A DNA stretch of 64,000 nt from NCBI GenBank assembly GCA_921293015.1, contig OV121081.1, forward strand, positions 22,447,158 through 22,511,157, written 5' to 3'. A model generated the notes under the pieces. The model worked only from the letters and a program-made list of their open reading frames with translations, had not been told where the DNA came from and did no database searches. The translations under genes and the position numbers were made by a program. This DNA comes from Phorcus lineatus. Taxonomy: Eukaryota > Mollusca > Gastropoda > Trochida > Trochidae. Every line of letters starts with the position of its first letter. The first letter of the stretch is position 1. Positions 1 through 11,444 of this stretch are shown one piece after another.

Positions 1-290
1 CTGAACATAGTCTCTTACTTTAACTTTAACAGTGGCTGGCTACGATATGATCAGTGTAAAGCATTCCACTATCCGCATTCATACTATGTGTTTTGTTACG
101 TTTCTTTTAAATGTGTCATAAATATTGTACACTGTGTATATTGCATTTTAAAACAAGATCAATGTCACCATATTTGAATATTCACGCGAGTGTCACATTT
201 TAACCTTTCATTTAAAACATTTAGAAACCATATATGATATCATATCACACACATATCATTTCACTAAATAGGGTTCAAAGATATTATAAA

Positions 291-309
291 TATATATATA
301 TATATATAT
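291..309. repeat. (TA)n microsatellite
   Basis: About nine uninterrupted TA dinucleotides in AT-rich intergenic sequence; no other role is visible. Confidence 0.9.
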
Positions 310-2099
310 TAGTCTGATAATTCACTGTACTACAATTTCTCATTTTTCTCATCAATGCATGCTTTTTCATATCCTCCAAATATCACTCAAATGAAACCCA
401 AACACTGTAATTGTTAATTGTTTTTGTGAAACATTTGTTACATGTTGGAATTGTTTCTTTAACAGGACTTTTATCTCAGAAGCTCTCCTCAGAAAAATAT
501 TGGTGACGCCTGAAAGTCAATACAAACAAACTGTTTCTGTAGCAGAGGGAAGTTAACTGAAAGAAATGTCTTAAAACCCAAACAATTCAAACATTTTGCC
601 AGATGGATAGAAGACAATATTCCATGAATGCATGTGTTCCAACACGGTTTATAACTCTTTCTGTTTCATTGGTTTGAAGTGTTAAGTATTCTGCAGAGAA
701 TCCTCAATATAACTTTTTTTATCGTACCTAAAGGTCGCCAATCCTCTGAACATAATCCGCCTCAATAGAACATTATTAACTAAATTTCTATGGTAACATT
801 CTCTGATGTGACATGTACACTCCAGAGGATTTACGTAATGTAACCAATATCTAATTGAAGTGTGTTTGGAAAGTGTTAACAGGTATAGTCTTTTAACAAA
901 AGACGATGATACGCTACATTTCCAGAAAACTGGTTTAATTGAAGTAACTTTATAGAGGTTTCTCAGTATCTGAAAAGTTATTGCGCATTTGTATCGAGTG
1001 TCATGACTTAGGTGAACGTTCCTGTAAAGAGTTACCAAGGACTTATCACACAAATGTACAAATGAAACGGTAAACTAATTAATTCGACAGCGTCAGCGTA
1101 TAAGGTTTCGCTTAGTTGCTACCATACCTTGATATTTATGTACACCAATGCCATTAACATTTTCCATATAAAACAGCAAATGAAATAACTCCCAATCCAG
1201 TAATAGCAGCAGTAGCCAGATGAAAAGATTCATTGGTTTGAAATATTTTGTTCCTCTTGTGACACAGAGTATGTTTCCTGATTTTTAATGTAGCTTTAGT
1301 AAGAGACCTTATGACCTGATTTCAGTTAAGATCGCCTCCCGTAACTTGCATCTTTATCTATTTTTATTATCTTGTATCTTGTTTTCACTGATGATCGGAA
1401 AAGGGCCCTATAAATGTTAAGAATTCGATATTATATGTCCAATTAATGTCGATAATAGTTGAATAACACTATTATCCAGTGTTTTCTTTGTGTCCGCTGT
1501 AAACAAGTTTTCGAAAATTACGTTTGAATCATTGGCGCGCGCCATTGTCCGGTTTTCGATCAAAAAACACGACACTAACCCATGTATTGTCACTATAGGT
1601 ATCTGATAAGCATTAGGACTCTGATTTTCTGAAACAAACACTACTTCTCGATAATATAACACCATTTATGAAGTTTGACGCATTTGACTCGTAGCAACAT
1701 ATTCTGTGCCCCTTTAAATAACGACATTCCATTAGCTGACCAAAGTACATCACAGATATGTGACAGATGACCACCATTCAATGATACAAAACATTTAACT
1801 GAGAGTTAGGGTATGTTAGGAGCTACGTGTTATAAATACTCTGATGAAGCAAATCTGTTATAACAAATACTGTCTTACCAGTGATCTCATTGTATCAGCA
1901 TCACCATTATTGTATTTTTACATATTACCATTACGTACTTAATGATACCATAACAATATGACAGCTTTGTGCGTAGGTTGATTTCACATTTGAACTTATT
2001 ACCATCATGTACTTAATGCTATCGTATCAATGCCAGTTATGCTCTTACGTTTGTCACAAAGTTTGATTTGATTGAAGATATCATTTGATCTCATACAAG

Positions 2100-2480
2100 C
2101 ACTATGTAAGTTAGAGCCTGATATTTTGTCCTATCTGTCAATATCTCATCAATTACTGTATCAAAGAAAAATGGTCGTAAAAAACAACTCAAGAGAGTTA
2201 TTAAGAGCAAATAGGAAGGAGAGGTTATATAAAGGTTAGGCAATCTGTCTAACAAGGCATGTTCTCTGCCATTAAAGAGATATCAATCAAGTAATCAACT
2301 TTATGGACATATGAGGAAGTAGAGCTGAGGATTGATTCAGTATTTATTCATGAAAATCCATGGGCCGTTTATAGTTTCCCTACAACTTTCTCAGTAGCAC
2401 TTTTCGTTGGAGCAAGATGTGCATCGTTCAAAATATAGCTATGTCTCCTTTGAAAACTTGCTTACATTTATACGCATTCG
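2100..2480. repeat. block R, copy 1
   Basis: Best conserved part of the left duplication, with further copies at 14090-14462, 14463-14650 and (weaker) 17815-17950. Shared words include AAGAGAGTTATTAAGA, GTCTAACAAGGCATG, CTGCCATTAA and GGGCCGTTTATAGTTTCCCT. On the minus strand, 2385-2480 reads as a short open frame ending in TAA. The right copy keeps the same frame and stop with only four codon changes in its last 22 codons, two of them synonymous. This may be the end of an old coding exon or of a mobile element; no family is recognised. Confidence 0.5.
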
Positions 2481-3250
2481 ACAGCTCTAGGTAACCATGT
2501 AGAAGTCTATCAGTTTATGATATATATGAACATATGCGGACACTGATTAATATCTTATAGGGAAATGGTTGTTGTCTTCAGCTCTGATAACGATATTTTA
2601 CTCCATCTTTAGGATTACCTTTGAGGACAACTTTGATGGATTATTTCCCAATACTTTTAACAACTTACCAAATTATTCACAATGTTACCTACGTTTTATC
2701 ATTTTTTGTTTGGTACCTTGATGTAATGAACGGCAACACGGGTATATCATCGTGGTACAATCTTTGAAAATTATATTTAGTAAATCCCCGTATGTATTAG
2801 ATTATCGAGATAAATATTACATATCAATAGTCAATGGTATCCAATTGGTCTTGTGTTGATCAAAAGCACTTGAATTGGCAGATTCAGTTTCTTGTAAATT
2901 CAGTGACATAAAGATAAGACTATTGAATTGTGTAACTGTTTCATAATCATTAACCATTATCTAACGATTCAGAGTTATTAACTGCTTTGATATCATTTTG
3001 GTAAATTTTACATTATGATATTACAATAGATTGACAAAATAGTCATCCAAATGCAAGGCAATGTTTCAAATAATTGATGCTTCTAATTTTTCTAATTTCT
3101 GATGATCCCTTTAACGAGATGAAACAAATGATTCACCTTTACACCAATTTAAAGTAGTAAAGGCTTAATGTCGACCCAAATAAATGTATAGAATTAATTA
3201 ACATTAAGACATTTGCTAAAATGCAAGCAAAAATGATAATTTATACATGT

Positions 3251-4049
3251 AATGTAATGGTCCCTGTTATCCACCCTTTATTAGTTTAACCCCTCTGAAA
3301 GGTATAGACAATACTATTTCCTCATCACTTCCTTTAATAGCAGCACAATCATGAGTATGTTCAAATAGCATTATACGCTAACACTTGGCAAAGAAAGCAG
3401 ATATGTAGTTGAATTGTAGCTGCCTATAGCTACCGATTGTCTGAAAATCGTGTTGCAAATACAACTGACACCATCTAAAGTAAACTGAAAATAAAGAATT
3501 CGAATTAGATATCTTGTTTCATCCTGTTTAATAACTCACCAAATTTTAATTATACCTTTTACGTTGTGAGTACACAAGCATCATTTATCTGCATTATAAG
3601 CTTTGCCATATTTGGTTTATTCAATCCAAGGAAAGAGTCAACATCAATGTATTGAGGTAGACAATATCTTTTTCAAAGTTCATCAAACATAAAAGATTGA
3701 ACATAAGCCACCTTAATGGCATTGTCTGTATGTCAAAATATTCTTTTATAATGTCAAATCAAGATTCAGACAGTGCAATGATATTCTACAATAAATATAA
3801 TCTTACAAAAAACAACGAGCAGAAGGTTAGAGTACTAGTACTGATGTTACTGATAAGCTTGAATAAATTTGAACTTACACCCACATTCTGTGATGTTTGC
3901 ATGATGACGCATCTTGCCATATCATGGCATTGTTATACACCTTGGAACTGCCAAAGACTGACTATCAGGAAGAGGCCAGAAAGTGACAAGTCTCAGGGGG
4001 GACATCTATGTATCATCAATTCATAGACAGGCAACATCAAAGACACACT
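3251..4049. other. intergenic, nothing firm
   Basis: AT-rich sequence. A 109-codon plus-strand open frame at 3697-4026 has no recognisable motif, and its second half is antisense to a better-looking decayed frame on the other strand. I see no repeat structure or RNA gene. Confidence 0.5.
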
Positions 4050-4335
4050 GTGTTATCATCAAGGCTGTCGTCATTCCTTAATATGATTAGATCTATGTAC
4101 TGATGAAAAGAAATCATTTAGTCCTGAGCACCACAACTGACAACGTCCTGTTCTGATAGAGGAAAGTAGAGGCGTCAAGTATCTGAGAACCTCTTATCTC
4201 TATGGATAATCACACTCAATCTGTTCTCAATGTCAAACTTCTGAATCCCCTCATAGAGTTTGAATCAGACTGTTTGTATCTTCAGTAAAATCCAAAGGTT
4301 GGTCAATTTCGATATATGTACTCGTGAGACCTGCA
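4050..4335 (-). pseudogene. possible decayed coding fragment
   Basis: Less AT-rich than its surroundings. On the minus strand it reads as peptide-like text in two frames joined by a shift near 4270: first DQPLDFTEDTNSLIQTL, then YEGIQKFDIENRLSVIIHRD, with a stop a few codons further on. The charged, balanced composition is unlike the Leu/Ile/Tyr/Asn-rich chance frames elsewhere here. I do not recognise the family. It could be a dead exon or a transposon remnant, and the signal may be chance. Confidence 0.2.
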
Positions 4336-4432
4336 ATGGAATACACTATCTATTGGCTTTATCTGTTTTAGCTAAGTGAATAAAAAAATAAGTGATGATA
4401 AACTGATAGCGAAGTTTCATCTGCTATAATGA

Positions 4433-5122
4433 ATGTTATGCATTATCAACTTATCAACATGTAAAACATTAAGGTACTGGCTAAGATTAATGGAAATGCA
4501 TGAAAACCGAATCCCACTTAAGGTCTACAAAATGCAATTATATTATTCTAACTGCGGTTATACAACTTTTGCATCACATGTTCGAAATATTTTATCCTCT
4601 CACGGCTTTGGGTATGTATGGCTGTATCAATCTGTGGGAGATATAACCTCTTTTATTCATGCTTTTAAAAATGTGGCTATAAATATGTTCTTCCAATCTT
4701 GGACCTGTACTCTAGCAAATAGTTCCAGATACTGCATTTATCGTGAATACAAAAGTATTTTAGCTCCAGAAAAGTATTTAAATTGTATAACTGATCAGAG
4801 ATTGAGGAAAATATTTGTTAAGTTTAGAAGTGGATTATTAAGGTTAAAGTACAATGAAGGGAGATGGCTAGGAATAGAAAAAAAACAACGTTTATGTCCA
4901 TTTTGTAATTTAGGAATAGAAGACGAATATCACTTCTTATTCATATGTCATTTGTATACTGATTTACGGGTTTATTTTTTACCAACTGTTTATCATAATA
5001 ATCCAAACATGTACAAATTTAGAGCCATAATGACAACGGAAAATGTTTTAGTGTTGCAAGGGTTAAGTAAATTCTTGTGGCATGCATATAAATTGAGAGA
5101 GAGCAATACAGGTCTCAATTAG
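4433..5122 (+). pseudogene. LINE ORF2 C-terminal fragment (post-RT zinc-knuckle region)
   Basis: This 229-codon open frame lacks the N-terminal endonuclease and the reverse-transcriptase palm. What remains matches the region downstream of the RT thumb in animal LINEs. A W/R/L-rich opening (YWLRLM near residue 15) leads through helical text into the zinc-knuckle-like CX2CX8HX4C motif at C155, C158, H167 and C172, followed by LYTDLR. Such CCHC segments near the ORF2 C terminus are thought to help bind template RNA. The frame is uninterrupted to its TAG, which suggests a fairly young fragment. It cannot be autonomous. The clade (CR1, L2, jockey or other) cannot be settled from this part alone. 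Confidence 0.75.
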
Positions 5123-5292
5123 TCTACGCATATTCGTAAAAATATATAATACTTGTACAGCTTATAATCAATAGAACACCAATTGTGTAAACAATGATAA
5201 CGTAAACATAATGTATTTAATTATAATGTATGTACTGCACTGTATATGGGCCTGAGGCCTTCGTACTGAAATAAAGACTTGACTTGAACTTG
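4433..5292 (+). mobile_element. 5'-truncated non-LTR retrotransposon (LINE), 3' end
   Basis: The unit consists of the C-terminal end of a reverse-transcriptase ORF (4433-5122), a 150-bp AT-rich 3' UTR, the motif GGGCCTGAGGCC, an AATAAA at 5270-5275 and a short ACTTG-type repeat tail (5276-5292). A repeated-pentamer tail after an AATAAA-like box is typical of several animal LINE lineages that lack poly(A). Endonuclease and RT catalytic domains are absent, as expected for a 5'-truncated insertion. I could not fix a target-site duplication; the 5' junction is set at the first Met and may lie slightly upstream. Confidence 0.75.
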
Positions 5293-7202
5293 ATAATTGG
5301 TAACCTCTTTGGAATCATTTGAGTAATGTTTGATGTTTGAACGTGTATTCAACAAGAACTTAGTTTTGTAAAAATCACATTTTTGAAAGCAATCTGCACT
5401 GATAATGAAAAGGCCTTGGAGCTGGAAGATTTAATAAATGTATAGCCTTTATAATTGGAAGAAGTTTAATATATATTTTAACAAACTATAACAGCCTAAT
5501 CCTTAGAGATAATTACTGAATACATATTCATCTAGTTGGATGACATGCATTGTATATTATATTTTCAAGATTTGGTAACTTAAAATCAGATCAACTTCTG
5601 TAAACACCGTTTTCAAACTAAATCAGCTATTTTTACAATATTAAATTTTTGAAAATGAAATGTAAAATATTTGTTAATGTTTACATCCAGGTATATTTCA
5701 AATCTAACCTACATATGTAGAAACTGTCAACCACAGGTAGAAACTCTAAGGGATGAAACATTTGAAACCTGTATTTCAAAATGTTCGTCTATATTACTTA
5801 TGACCATGGTTATTCGAGGACTGTCTATCAAAACCTATTGTATATTTGTTGTCACAAAGAATTTATATTGTAAAATGCCAAAAGGTCCCGATCATCATAT
5901 CAAATGTATTGTTGTACTACCAAAGTTAGGATGGTATGAATCGAGACAATTTATTTGCAGGGAATATTCGCCAAGAATTAAATGAAGCATACAGGAATGT
6001 AATTCAGAAGCTTTTACAAATGTACAGTGTAAGTGGTATGACCAGAAATCAATAAATGTTTGATACTTTTAACCTTTACTCACACCACGTGTTATGGCTA
6101 ATTGACCACGAGGCAATTGACAAATTCATCTGAAAAATAATTCTAGTTTATACGGATAAGTCATATAAATTTAGAAATAAAATATGCTTGTGCTCCTATA
6201 AAAACAAGCATATAAGAGGCATTTGGTAATTACACAGATAGATAAATAATTGAGAGATATCTTAAGATTTATCCAAAAAATATATTTCTCCACCGAAAGT
6301 TAAAATATCTTAATTAACAATCTTCTCAAAATCCAAGCTTATAGTGCTTGATAATAACATAATGGATATTATATGAGTATCTATGATATACTATGTTTAC
6401 GACACGATTGCTTAATATTAGTATTCCCCGGTCAAGAGCGAGGGATATACTGATATTAACGCTCGAATATGATAATCTGTTTGTTACCGAAGTCGAAGAT
6501 TCAAAGAAACCAATCAAAATCAACATCCAAGCATAGACATAGACGCATTTGGAACACAGCGTCATTCTCTGATTTTGCCCTAGGGCATCGTATAAAAAAT
6601 ATTAACCCCGATATGATTGCCCTCGTAGTTAATAATAAGAAATATATCTAACAAAATGGTTAGACAACTATCTCCTCAACTATTCCTTGAGAAGTGCCCT
6701 CAATAAGAGCAGTCTGGATATTGCCTTTTAAAGCTTTCATAAGATAATTTAACAGGATATAGTACTTAACAATTGTGTCAGCATCGCCGATAACTGATCC
6801 TTGTCAAACAAGTGTTTGTTTGAAAGGATAATCAGGCGTGATTTAAGCTCATTTGTGTGATTGTAACATGACCCAAGTGAATTTACGTTTTCTGTTTTCT
6901 GTATTCTGTGTTCTGATCTGAATTTTTCCTTACGTTACATGGCAATGAATACATACGTTAAATCGCATTCAGAGCAACTCAATATTTACATATTCTGAAT
7001 CTCTTGATATCCGAGCCTTACCTTGGCGGTTGTGATTGTTTACCCGTAGACATCACAACTTGTTCTAAATATGATACAGTTTTTATTTAATCAATAGAAA
7101 AACTTTGACGCGTTTTTTCGTGTGAACACTTTCTCATGGCAAGGGGTTAGTAACTAAACCGTTTTTTCGTCACAACGAACATGTTATTGTTACAATAAGG
7201 TA
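5293..7202. other. intergenic, nothing firm
   Basis: AT-rich DNA. The open frames at 5671-5985 (+), 6326-6565 (-) and 6469-6651 (+) overlap in antisense, lack motifs and have chance-like composition. No repeat with a clear partner in this window was seen. Confidence 0.5.
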
Positions 7203-7230
7203 AACTGACGATCAAAAGAAAGTTGTCACC
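7203..7230 (+). repeat. terminal inverted repeat of Tc1 element (left)
   Basis: 28/28 match to the reverse complement of 8727-8754, beginning immediately after TA. This is the expected transposase binding and cleavage site. Confidence 0.93.
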
Positions 7231-7470
7231 CACTTCAATTGACTCTAAAAGATAAACGACAACAGATACAAGTTTGATGTTATGAAATATTTTTACTGCG
7301 TTAATGTGTGGTTATCCATGCAAAGAATCGAATTGCTGCCAGTGCATCTCAAATATTTACAGTCTCTGGCGACCACTAGGGGTCCAAAATGTCATTTTCC
7401 ACACAACTTTGGAAAACGTCTATGGCACATGAATCGGCGATTCCTAGTACTGACAAGTGTACATATCACA

Positions 7471-8481
7471 TTAGTACCTTGTATGTCCTCCTCTGGCACG
7501 AACACAAGCGTCACATCGTCTTCTCATGGATGACGTCAGTCTTCTGATGACGTTATCAGGTATCTGTTGCCACGTATCTTGTAAGGCATTTTCAAGTTCT
7601 CGAATAGTAGTTGGTTGGTTTGGACGGTTCCTTAACTCTCTACCAAGATGATCCCACAGGTGTTCGATAGGAGACATATCGGGAGAACGTGATGGCCAGG
7701 GCAAAACGACGACATTAGCGTTGTCTAGATAGTTCTGAGTGATCCTGGCTGTATGGGGAGTTGCATTGTCTTGCTGCAGAATGCTTCCCATTGCTCGTTG
7801 CTGCAGAAATGGCACTGCTACAGGTCTCAATATCTCATCAACATAGCGTTGTGCGTTCATATTGCCACGTATCACCACAAGTTGTGTCTTCTGGTCATCA
7901 CAAATTCCACCCCAAACCATTAAACCAACTCCTCCTTGTTGATGAACGTCTTGGACACAATTTGGAGCCTCTCTTTCATGTCTACGACGATAAACACGTA
8001 TTCTCCCATCAGCATGGAACAGGTTAAACCTACTCTCGTCAGTAAAGAGAACGCGTTGCCATTCGCGTCGCTGCCAACGCAGTACACGTCGTGCCCATCG
8101 AAGTCTTGCGAGGCGATGTTCGAGGGTCAGTGCCATCCCACGAAGAGGTCGGTAAGCCCTTATTCCAGCATGAAGTAATCGTCTCCTCACAGTGTGTCGA
8201 CTCACACGACGACCAAGCGCTGTTGCTGCTGATTGCGTCACTGTCAGGAACCGATTACGAAGATGTAAAGTTCTAAGGAAACGGTCTTCCCTGCGGGTTG
8301 TGACACGTGGTCTGCCACTCCGAGGTCGGTCACGTGTTGTGCCAGTCTGCTGGAACCGCTGAAATAACTTAGTTATACATTGGCGTGAACAACCAAGTCT
8401 TCTTGCTATTGTTGACTTTTCCGTCCCCATCATGGCCATGCCAATGGCCCTTTCCCTCTCTTCAGCAGTCAAACGTGGCAT
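7471..8481 (-). CDS. Tc1/mariner-family transposase (DD34E)
   Basis: 336 codons from the Met at 8481; the frame stays open 24 codons further upstream, but MPRLTAEERERAIGM matches the usual family start. Tc1 transposases cut the element out of DNA and insert it at TA sites in the nucleus. The paired helix-turn-helix DNA-binding region spans about residues 1-105, with the linker RPRSGRPRVTT at 52-62 containing the GRPR hook. The catalytic core shows FTDESRF (D148), the glycine-rich GGVGLMVWGGI (183-193), QQDN (D238) and SPIEHLWD (E273). Exactly 34 residues separate D238 and E273, the DD34E arrangement. The length is normal for the family (about 340), and there is no frameshift or internal stop. 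The protein ends GGHTRY, as does the second copy at 42 kb. Activity is inferred, not shown. Confidence 0.93.
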   Translation of the reverse strand: MPRLTAEERERAIGMAMMGTEKSTIARRLGCSRQCITKLFQRFQQTGTTRDRPRSGRPRVTTRREDRFLRTLHLRNRFLTVTQSAATALGRRVSRHTVRRRLLHAGIRAYRPLRGMALTLEHRLARLRWARRVLRWQRREWQRVLFTDESRFNLFHADGRIRVYRRRHEREAPNCVQDVHQQGGVGLMVWGGICDDQKTQLVVIRGNMNAQRYVDEILRPVAVPFLQQRAMGSILQQDNATPHTARITQNYLDNANVVVLPWPSRSPDMSPIEHLWDHLGRELRNRPNQPTTIRELENALQDTWQQIPDNVIRRLTSSMRRRCDACVRARGGHTRY

Positions 8482-8726
8482 TGCTTTAGTGCTTTTTCGG
8501 TTGATGTGATAGCAAGTTACCATTGTCACGGGTTTATATGGAGTTATGTGCATGAAAATTCCAGGGAAGTGAAAAAAACGTGGTTTTGACTTTTGGGACG
8601 CAGCACGGATATTAACAAATGCATCAGCTTGGTTGTTTGGAAATGAGTGTGTTGCGTTTGTGTGAACTGCTCCTGAAAGTTAAAAACCTGGGTTCGAATC
8701 CATTTTGGAAATATTCAAAATTTTAT

Positions 8727-8754
8727 GGTGACAACTTTCTTTTGATCGTCAGTT
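8727..8754 (-). repeat. terminal inverted repeat of Tc1 element (right)
   Basis: Exact reverse complement of 7203-7230, followed by the TA target duplication at 8755-8756. Confidence 0.93.
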
Positions 8755-8756
8755 TA

Positions 8757-9590
8757 AGTTAAAAATCTGGTTCATAGGGGTTCAATGTTTGCCAAAGAGC
8801 ATCATATATGTTCATCTTGGGCTAAAATAACATATAGTGTATGATTCCCCATGTATGAATATCCATGTTCAGTTTTGTATGTGGTTGTTTCGAAAGCATA
8901 TTCAGTCTTGAACTCCCTTTTATTTTGAGTTTCCTTTATCGCTTACCAAAATGGAACAGTCACAATTTCCTCTCCGTTCTGAAGTTGGTGCGCTTGTATT
9001 GATATCTCCTTACTTGACGGGGCCTTGTGACTTACAGTAGATGCTGATTCAATACCCCCCCCCCCCCCCCCCTTGAACAAACCGTTTTCGTATTACTGAC
9101 TGATATTTGCTGTTGTGGGAGACTAACTTTCTTAAACAAATAAACAAGCTTAAATATGTTCCACCTTGTTTTTTCTTAAGAGTTAGTTATAAGCATAAGT
9201 TTTCCACATATCATTTCTGCAAAAATGGATATCGTTTTAAACATGTAATAGTATTTTCCATATTCTTCATCTTTAGGCCGAGGAAATAACTGTCGCTAAC
9301 TGACAGCATTTCGACATGTAATGTGTTTTTTAAAATAAGAACTATACCTTTCACGCCCATGCAGCTTGCATTGTTACACAGGTAAAAAGATATTCCATGT
9401 TCATGCTGAATGCTCAAACCGTTTGACTCGAAAAATGTAAGTAGTATTTGCTTTAAATGCTGGACCAATAATTGTGCTTCAAAAGGTGGACATTAGGCAA
9501 TACCGAGAAGCATTTATTGGATGTGATGATCATTTCCTATAGAACAGTTGTAACCGAGCAGAAAAGTCAACAGAATCTCCCCCTCCTCAC
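8757..9590. other. intergenic; one exon-like minus-strand stretch at about 9330-9430
   Basis: Mostly featureless AT-rich DNA. On the minus strand around 9330-9430 an open frame reads SNGLSIQHEHGISFYLC and ends at AAAG|GTATAG, a plausible splice donor; upstream is a pyrimidine-rich run ending in AG. Its reading phase does not join cleanly to the other candidate exons nearby, so it is noted only. Confidence 0.3.
9055..9072. repeat. poly(C) tract, 18 bp
   Basis: An uninterrupted run of about 18 C. Such tracts are length-unstable and are common assembly and sequencing trouble spots. Confidence 0.9.
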
Positions 9591-9694
9591 CAATATAAGA
9601 CTGAAGGTCAAAACGCTTTGCTGCTACTACCTCAGTTGATGTTGATCTTTGACTGTCCATAAGATTGCCGTTGTCCTTTTCTATAACTGTAAGT
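9591..9694 (-). CDS. candidate internal exon, unknown gene
   Basis: The minus-strand open stretch is bounded by ATATGCAG| upstream and |GTGAGG downstream, both good splice consensus. It is 104 nt: one leftover base, 34 codons, one leftover base. The text includes EKDNGNLMDSQRS and EVVAAKRFDLQSY, hydrophilic and coding-like, and the frame stays open past the donor to a stop at 9514. No domain is recognised. It is 540 bp from another exon-like stretch on the same strand (10236-10425), but the phases do not match, so the two are not a proven gene. It could be a pseudoexon or a chance frame. Confidence 0.28.
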
Positions 9695-10235
9695 CTGCAT
9701 ATCAATTTAAGAACGTTTGCTGCAAAGACTTAAATATCAACATAACATCATTAAACTGCAGTTCAGTATTGAAATCAAGTCAATTCGACCTTTTTTCTCA
9801 ATGGAAACAATGAAACTAACGTCGAACCAAGTGCACATGTACCTTTATACAATCTTCATTTGCAAGATATGATATCGTTGCTGACCTCATCTCAAATATC
9901 TCTTTAATTTGTTCTGTTTGTAACCAGCTGGTCAGTTTTTATATGTTAAGTTATGGATACTTAACATAACAACTAAATGTTTCTTATTGAATCATGTCAG
10001 TTATTATTTATTTTGTTTTTTTAAGTAAGTAAGTGTGTTCACACTCTCTCTGTGTTCTTTTAGGTGCAATATATTGTGCTTTTACTAAAACAAGACGCAG
10101 GAGTATGATAGCTGAGTGCATGAATATTAGTTTCTTATCCTACAAAACAGCCAATTTGTTGCGATAAAGACATGTCTTTCAACTTTTGATGTCAAAATTG
10201 CATAATTGATGCTATTTAATATAAAAGAGTGATAC

Positions 10236-10425
10236 TTGCTTGATATATCGATTTTGTTCTGTCATTTGAAAAGAACTAGTTGTGATTGTAGTGTAATCAT
10301 AATCCACGTCCTCTTTCTGGAGAATTGAGTTGATTATCCTGTCAACTGCATCCACTTTCATCATGATCATATATTTTTTTTCGCCCGGTGACGTTTCTTG
10401 TAAGACAAACTGAAAATCCTTGCTG
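10236..10425 (-). CDS. candidate exon with acidic Tyr-rich segment
   Basis: The minus-strand open stretch of 190 nt (one leftover base plus 63 codons) starts after GATTCTTAG| and ends at CAA|GTATCA. The peptide opens SKDFQFVLQETSPGEKKYM. Near the end, an acidic segment EDVDYDYTTI is followed by a Ser/Thr/Gln-rich tail. That balance of charged residues is unusual among the AT-biased chance frames here and recalls a receptor cytoplasmic tail, but no family is recognised. It lies just outside the right copy of the segmental duplication, whose partner would fall upstream of the window. Confidence 0.3.
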
Positions 10426-11444
10426 CTAAGAATCAAGGATGATTAAAGGTAAACCTTTGACTTAAACAGTGACATGATATGATATGAACATAGTTAAGTA
10501 TTCTGCAATGAATTGATAAATTTGAATTTTTACGTTTCTCTAAAGGGATATAAATATTTACACTGTGTATAATGAATTTTGACACATATTTTATAATTCA
10601 TGGTAGTTATGAATCAAGTATAAAGTTCCTCAATATAATATAAAACATTTGGCAACTATAAAGAAGATGATAACATTCAGCTATGATTTCCCATATGGGT
10701 ATTCAACGATAATAATTTATTAGTCTGATAGATAGCTTGACTGCAATTTCTTATTTCTACTGTTAAGTAATAATATCTGCTAACAGATCTCATCTCATTT
10801 TGTTACTTTTTTCGTAACTATTTTATGTAGGTTCAAATGTAAACGTTACGTAATATAACGATTTGAACAAACAAACATTGACTATTCTTATCGTTCCCAT
10901 TATTATAAACAACAACGATGAACAAATGTTGTACTTTGAATTTAATAGAAATCACATTTTGGTGGAAGGATACAGGAACAGCTCTTGAATCCGAATACTT
11001 TTAAGGTTTGTCAATTTGTTTAAAATATACAGCTTATACAACACGCTAAAGATTGGTCTTAATTGTCAACTTGATTTTTTTTACGTATTTCCTTTAGCAG
11101 TTTGTACAAGTACACGTTTTCAAATGTTTACCAAAAAAATAAATCAATTACTCATTTGTAACAAAGTTTGCAAATTGACATATCGACAATTTATCAGAAT
11201 TTGACAGTTTATGTTCAGCAATGTTGCATTTTGAGCCTTCTGAAAAATGCAGAGGTAAAAACGTTGTATTCTGTAATGGTTGTTATTTCATTCAATCTGT
11301 GATGTTAATTTTTTTTCTTGTTGATTTGAAAAGTGTGTTTATATTTCCATACCATATGATAACTTAGGTTATGATAGTTTTTTTACATGATTAGACGAAT
11401 GGTAAATTGAAAAATAACCCTTAGTGTTAGTGGATATGTGTCAC

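Larger units (their letters stand above)
1..3250. repeat. segmental duplication, left copy (partner 10440-15380)
   Basis: Long collinear but diverged similarity to 10440-15380. Matching landmarks by eye: 302 with 10719 (TAGTCTGATA and the T/C-rich stretch after it), 600-700 with 13243-13345 (GGTTTGAAGTGTTAAGTATT), 960-1030 with 13620-13680, 1805-1890 with 13865-13955, 2100-2480 with 14090-14462, and 3000-3180 with 15183-15365. The right copy holds about 2 kb extra between its 10.8 and 13.15 kb. The stretch is otherwise AT-rich with no convincing gene. A 123-codon minus-strand open frame (682-1053) is broken by stops in the partner copy, so I do not call it. Confidence 0.7.
7203..8754 (-). mobile_element. 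complete Tc1/mariner transposon, apparently intact
   Basis: A 1552-bp element bounded by perfect 28-bp inverted repeats (7203-7230 and 8727-8754) that begin AACTGACGATCAAAAG. Both sides are flanked by the dinucleotide TA (7201-7202 and 8755-8756), the target duplication expected for Tc1/mariner cut-and-paste insertion. A single uninterrupted DD34E transposase lies inside on the minus strand, with about 240 bp on each side to the ends. Identical termini plus an open transposase point to recent insertion. The internal DNA is clearly more GC- and CpG-rich than the host sequence around it, as expected of a recent arrival. Confidence 0.93.

Noticed and set aside
682..1053. 123-codon minus-strand open frame in the left duplicate
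   Set aside because: The homologous stretch at 13340-13710 is broken by several stops and there is no recognisable domain; probably chance.
1520..1560. GGCGCGCGCC palindrome and the 82-codon minus frame 1417-1665
   Set aside because: An isolated CpG-rich palindrome without further promoter signals; the frame has no motif and no partner copy.
3697..4026. 109-codon plus-strand frame
   Set aside because: No motif; two CX2C-like cysteines are too weak, and the better coding-like text in the area is on the minus strand.
7761..8276. plus-strand frames of 60-88 codons
   Set aside because: Antisense shadows of the intact transposase at 7471-8481.
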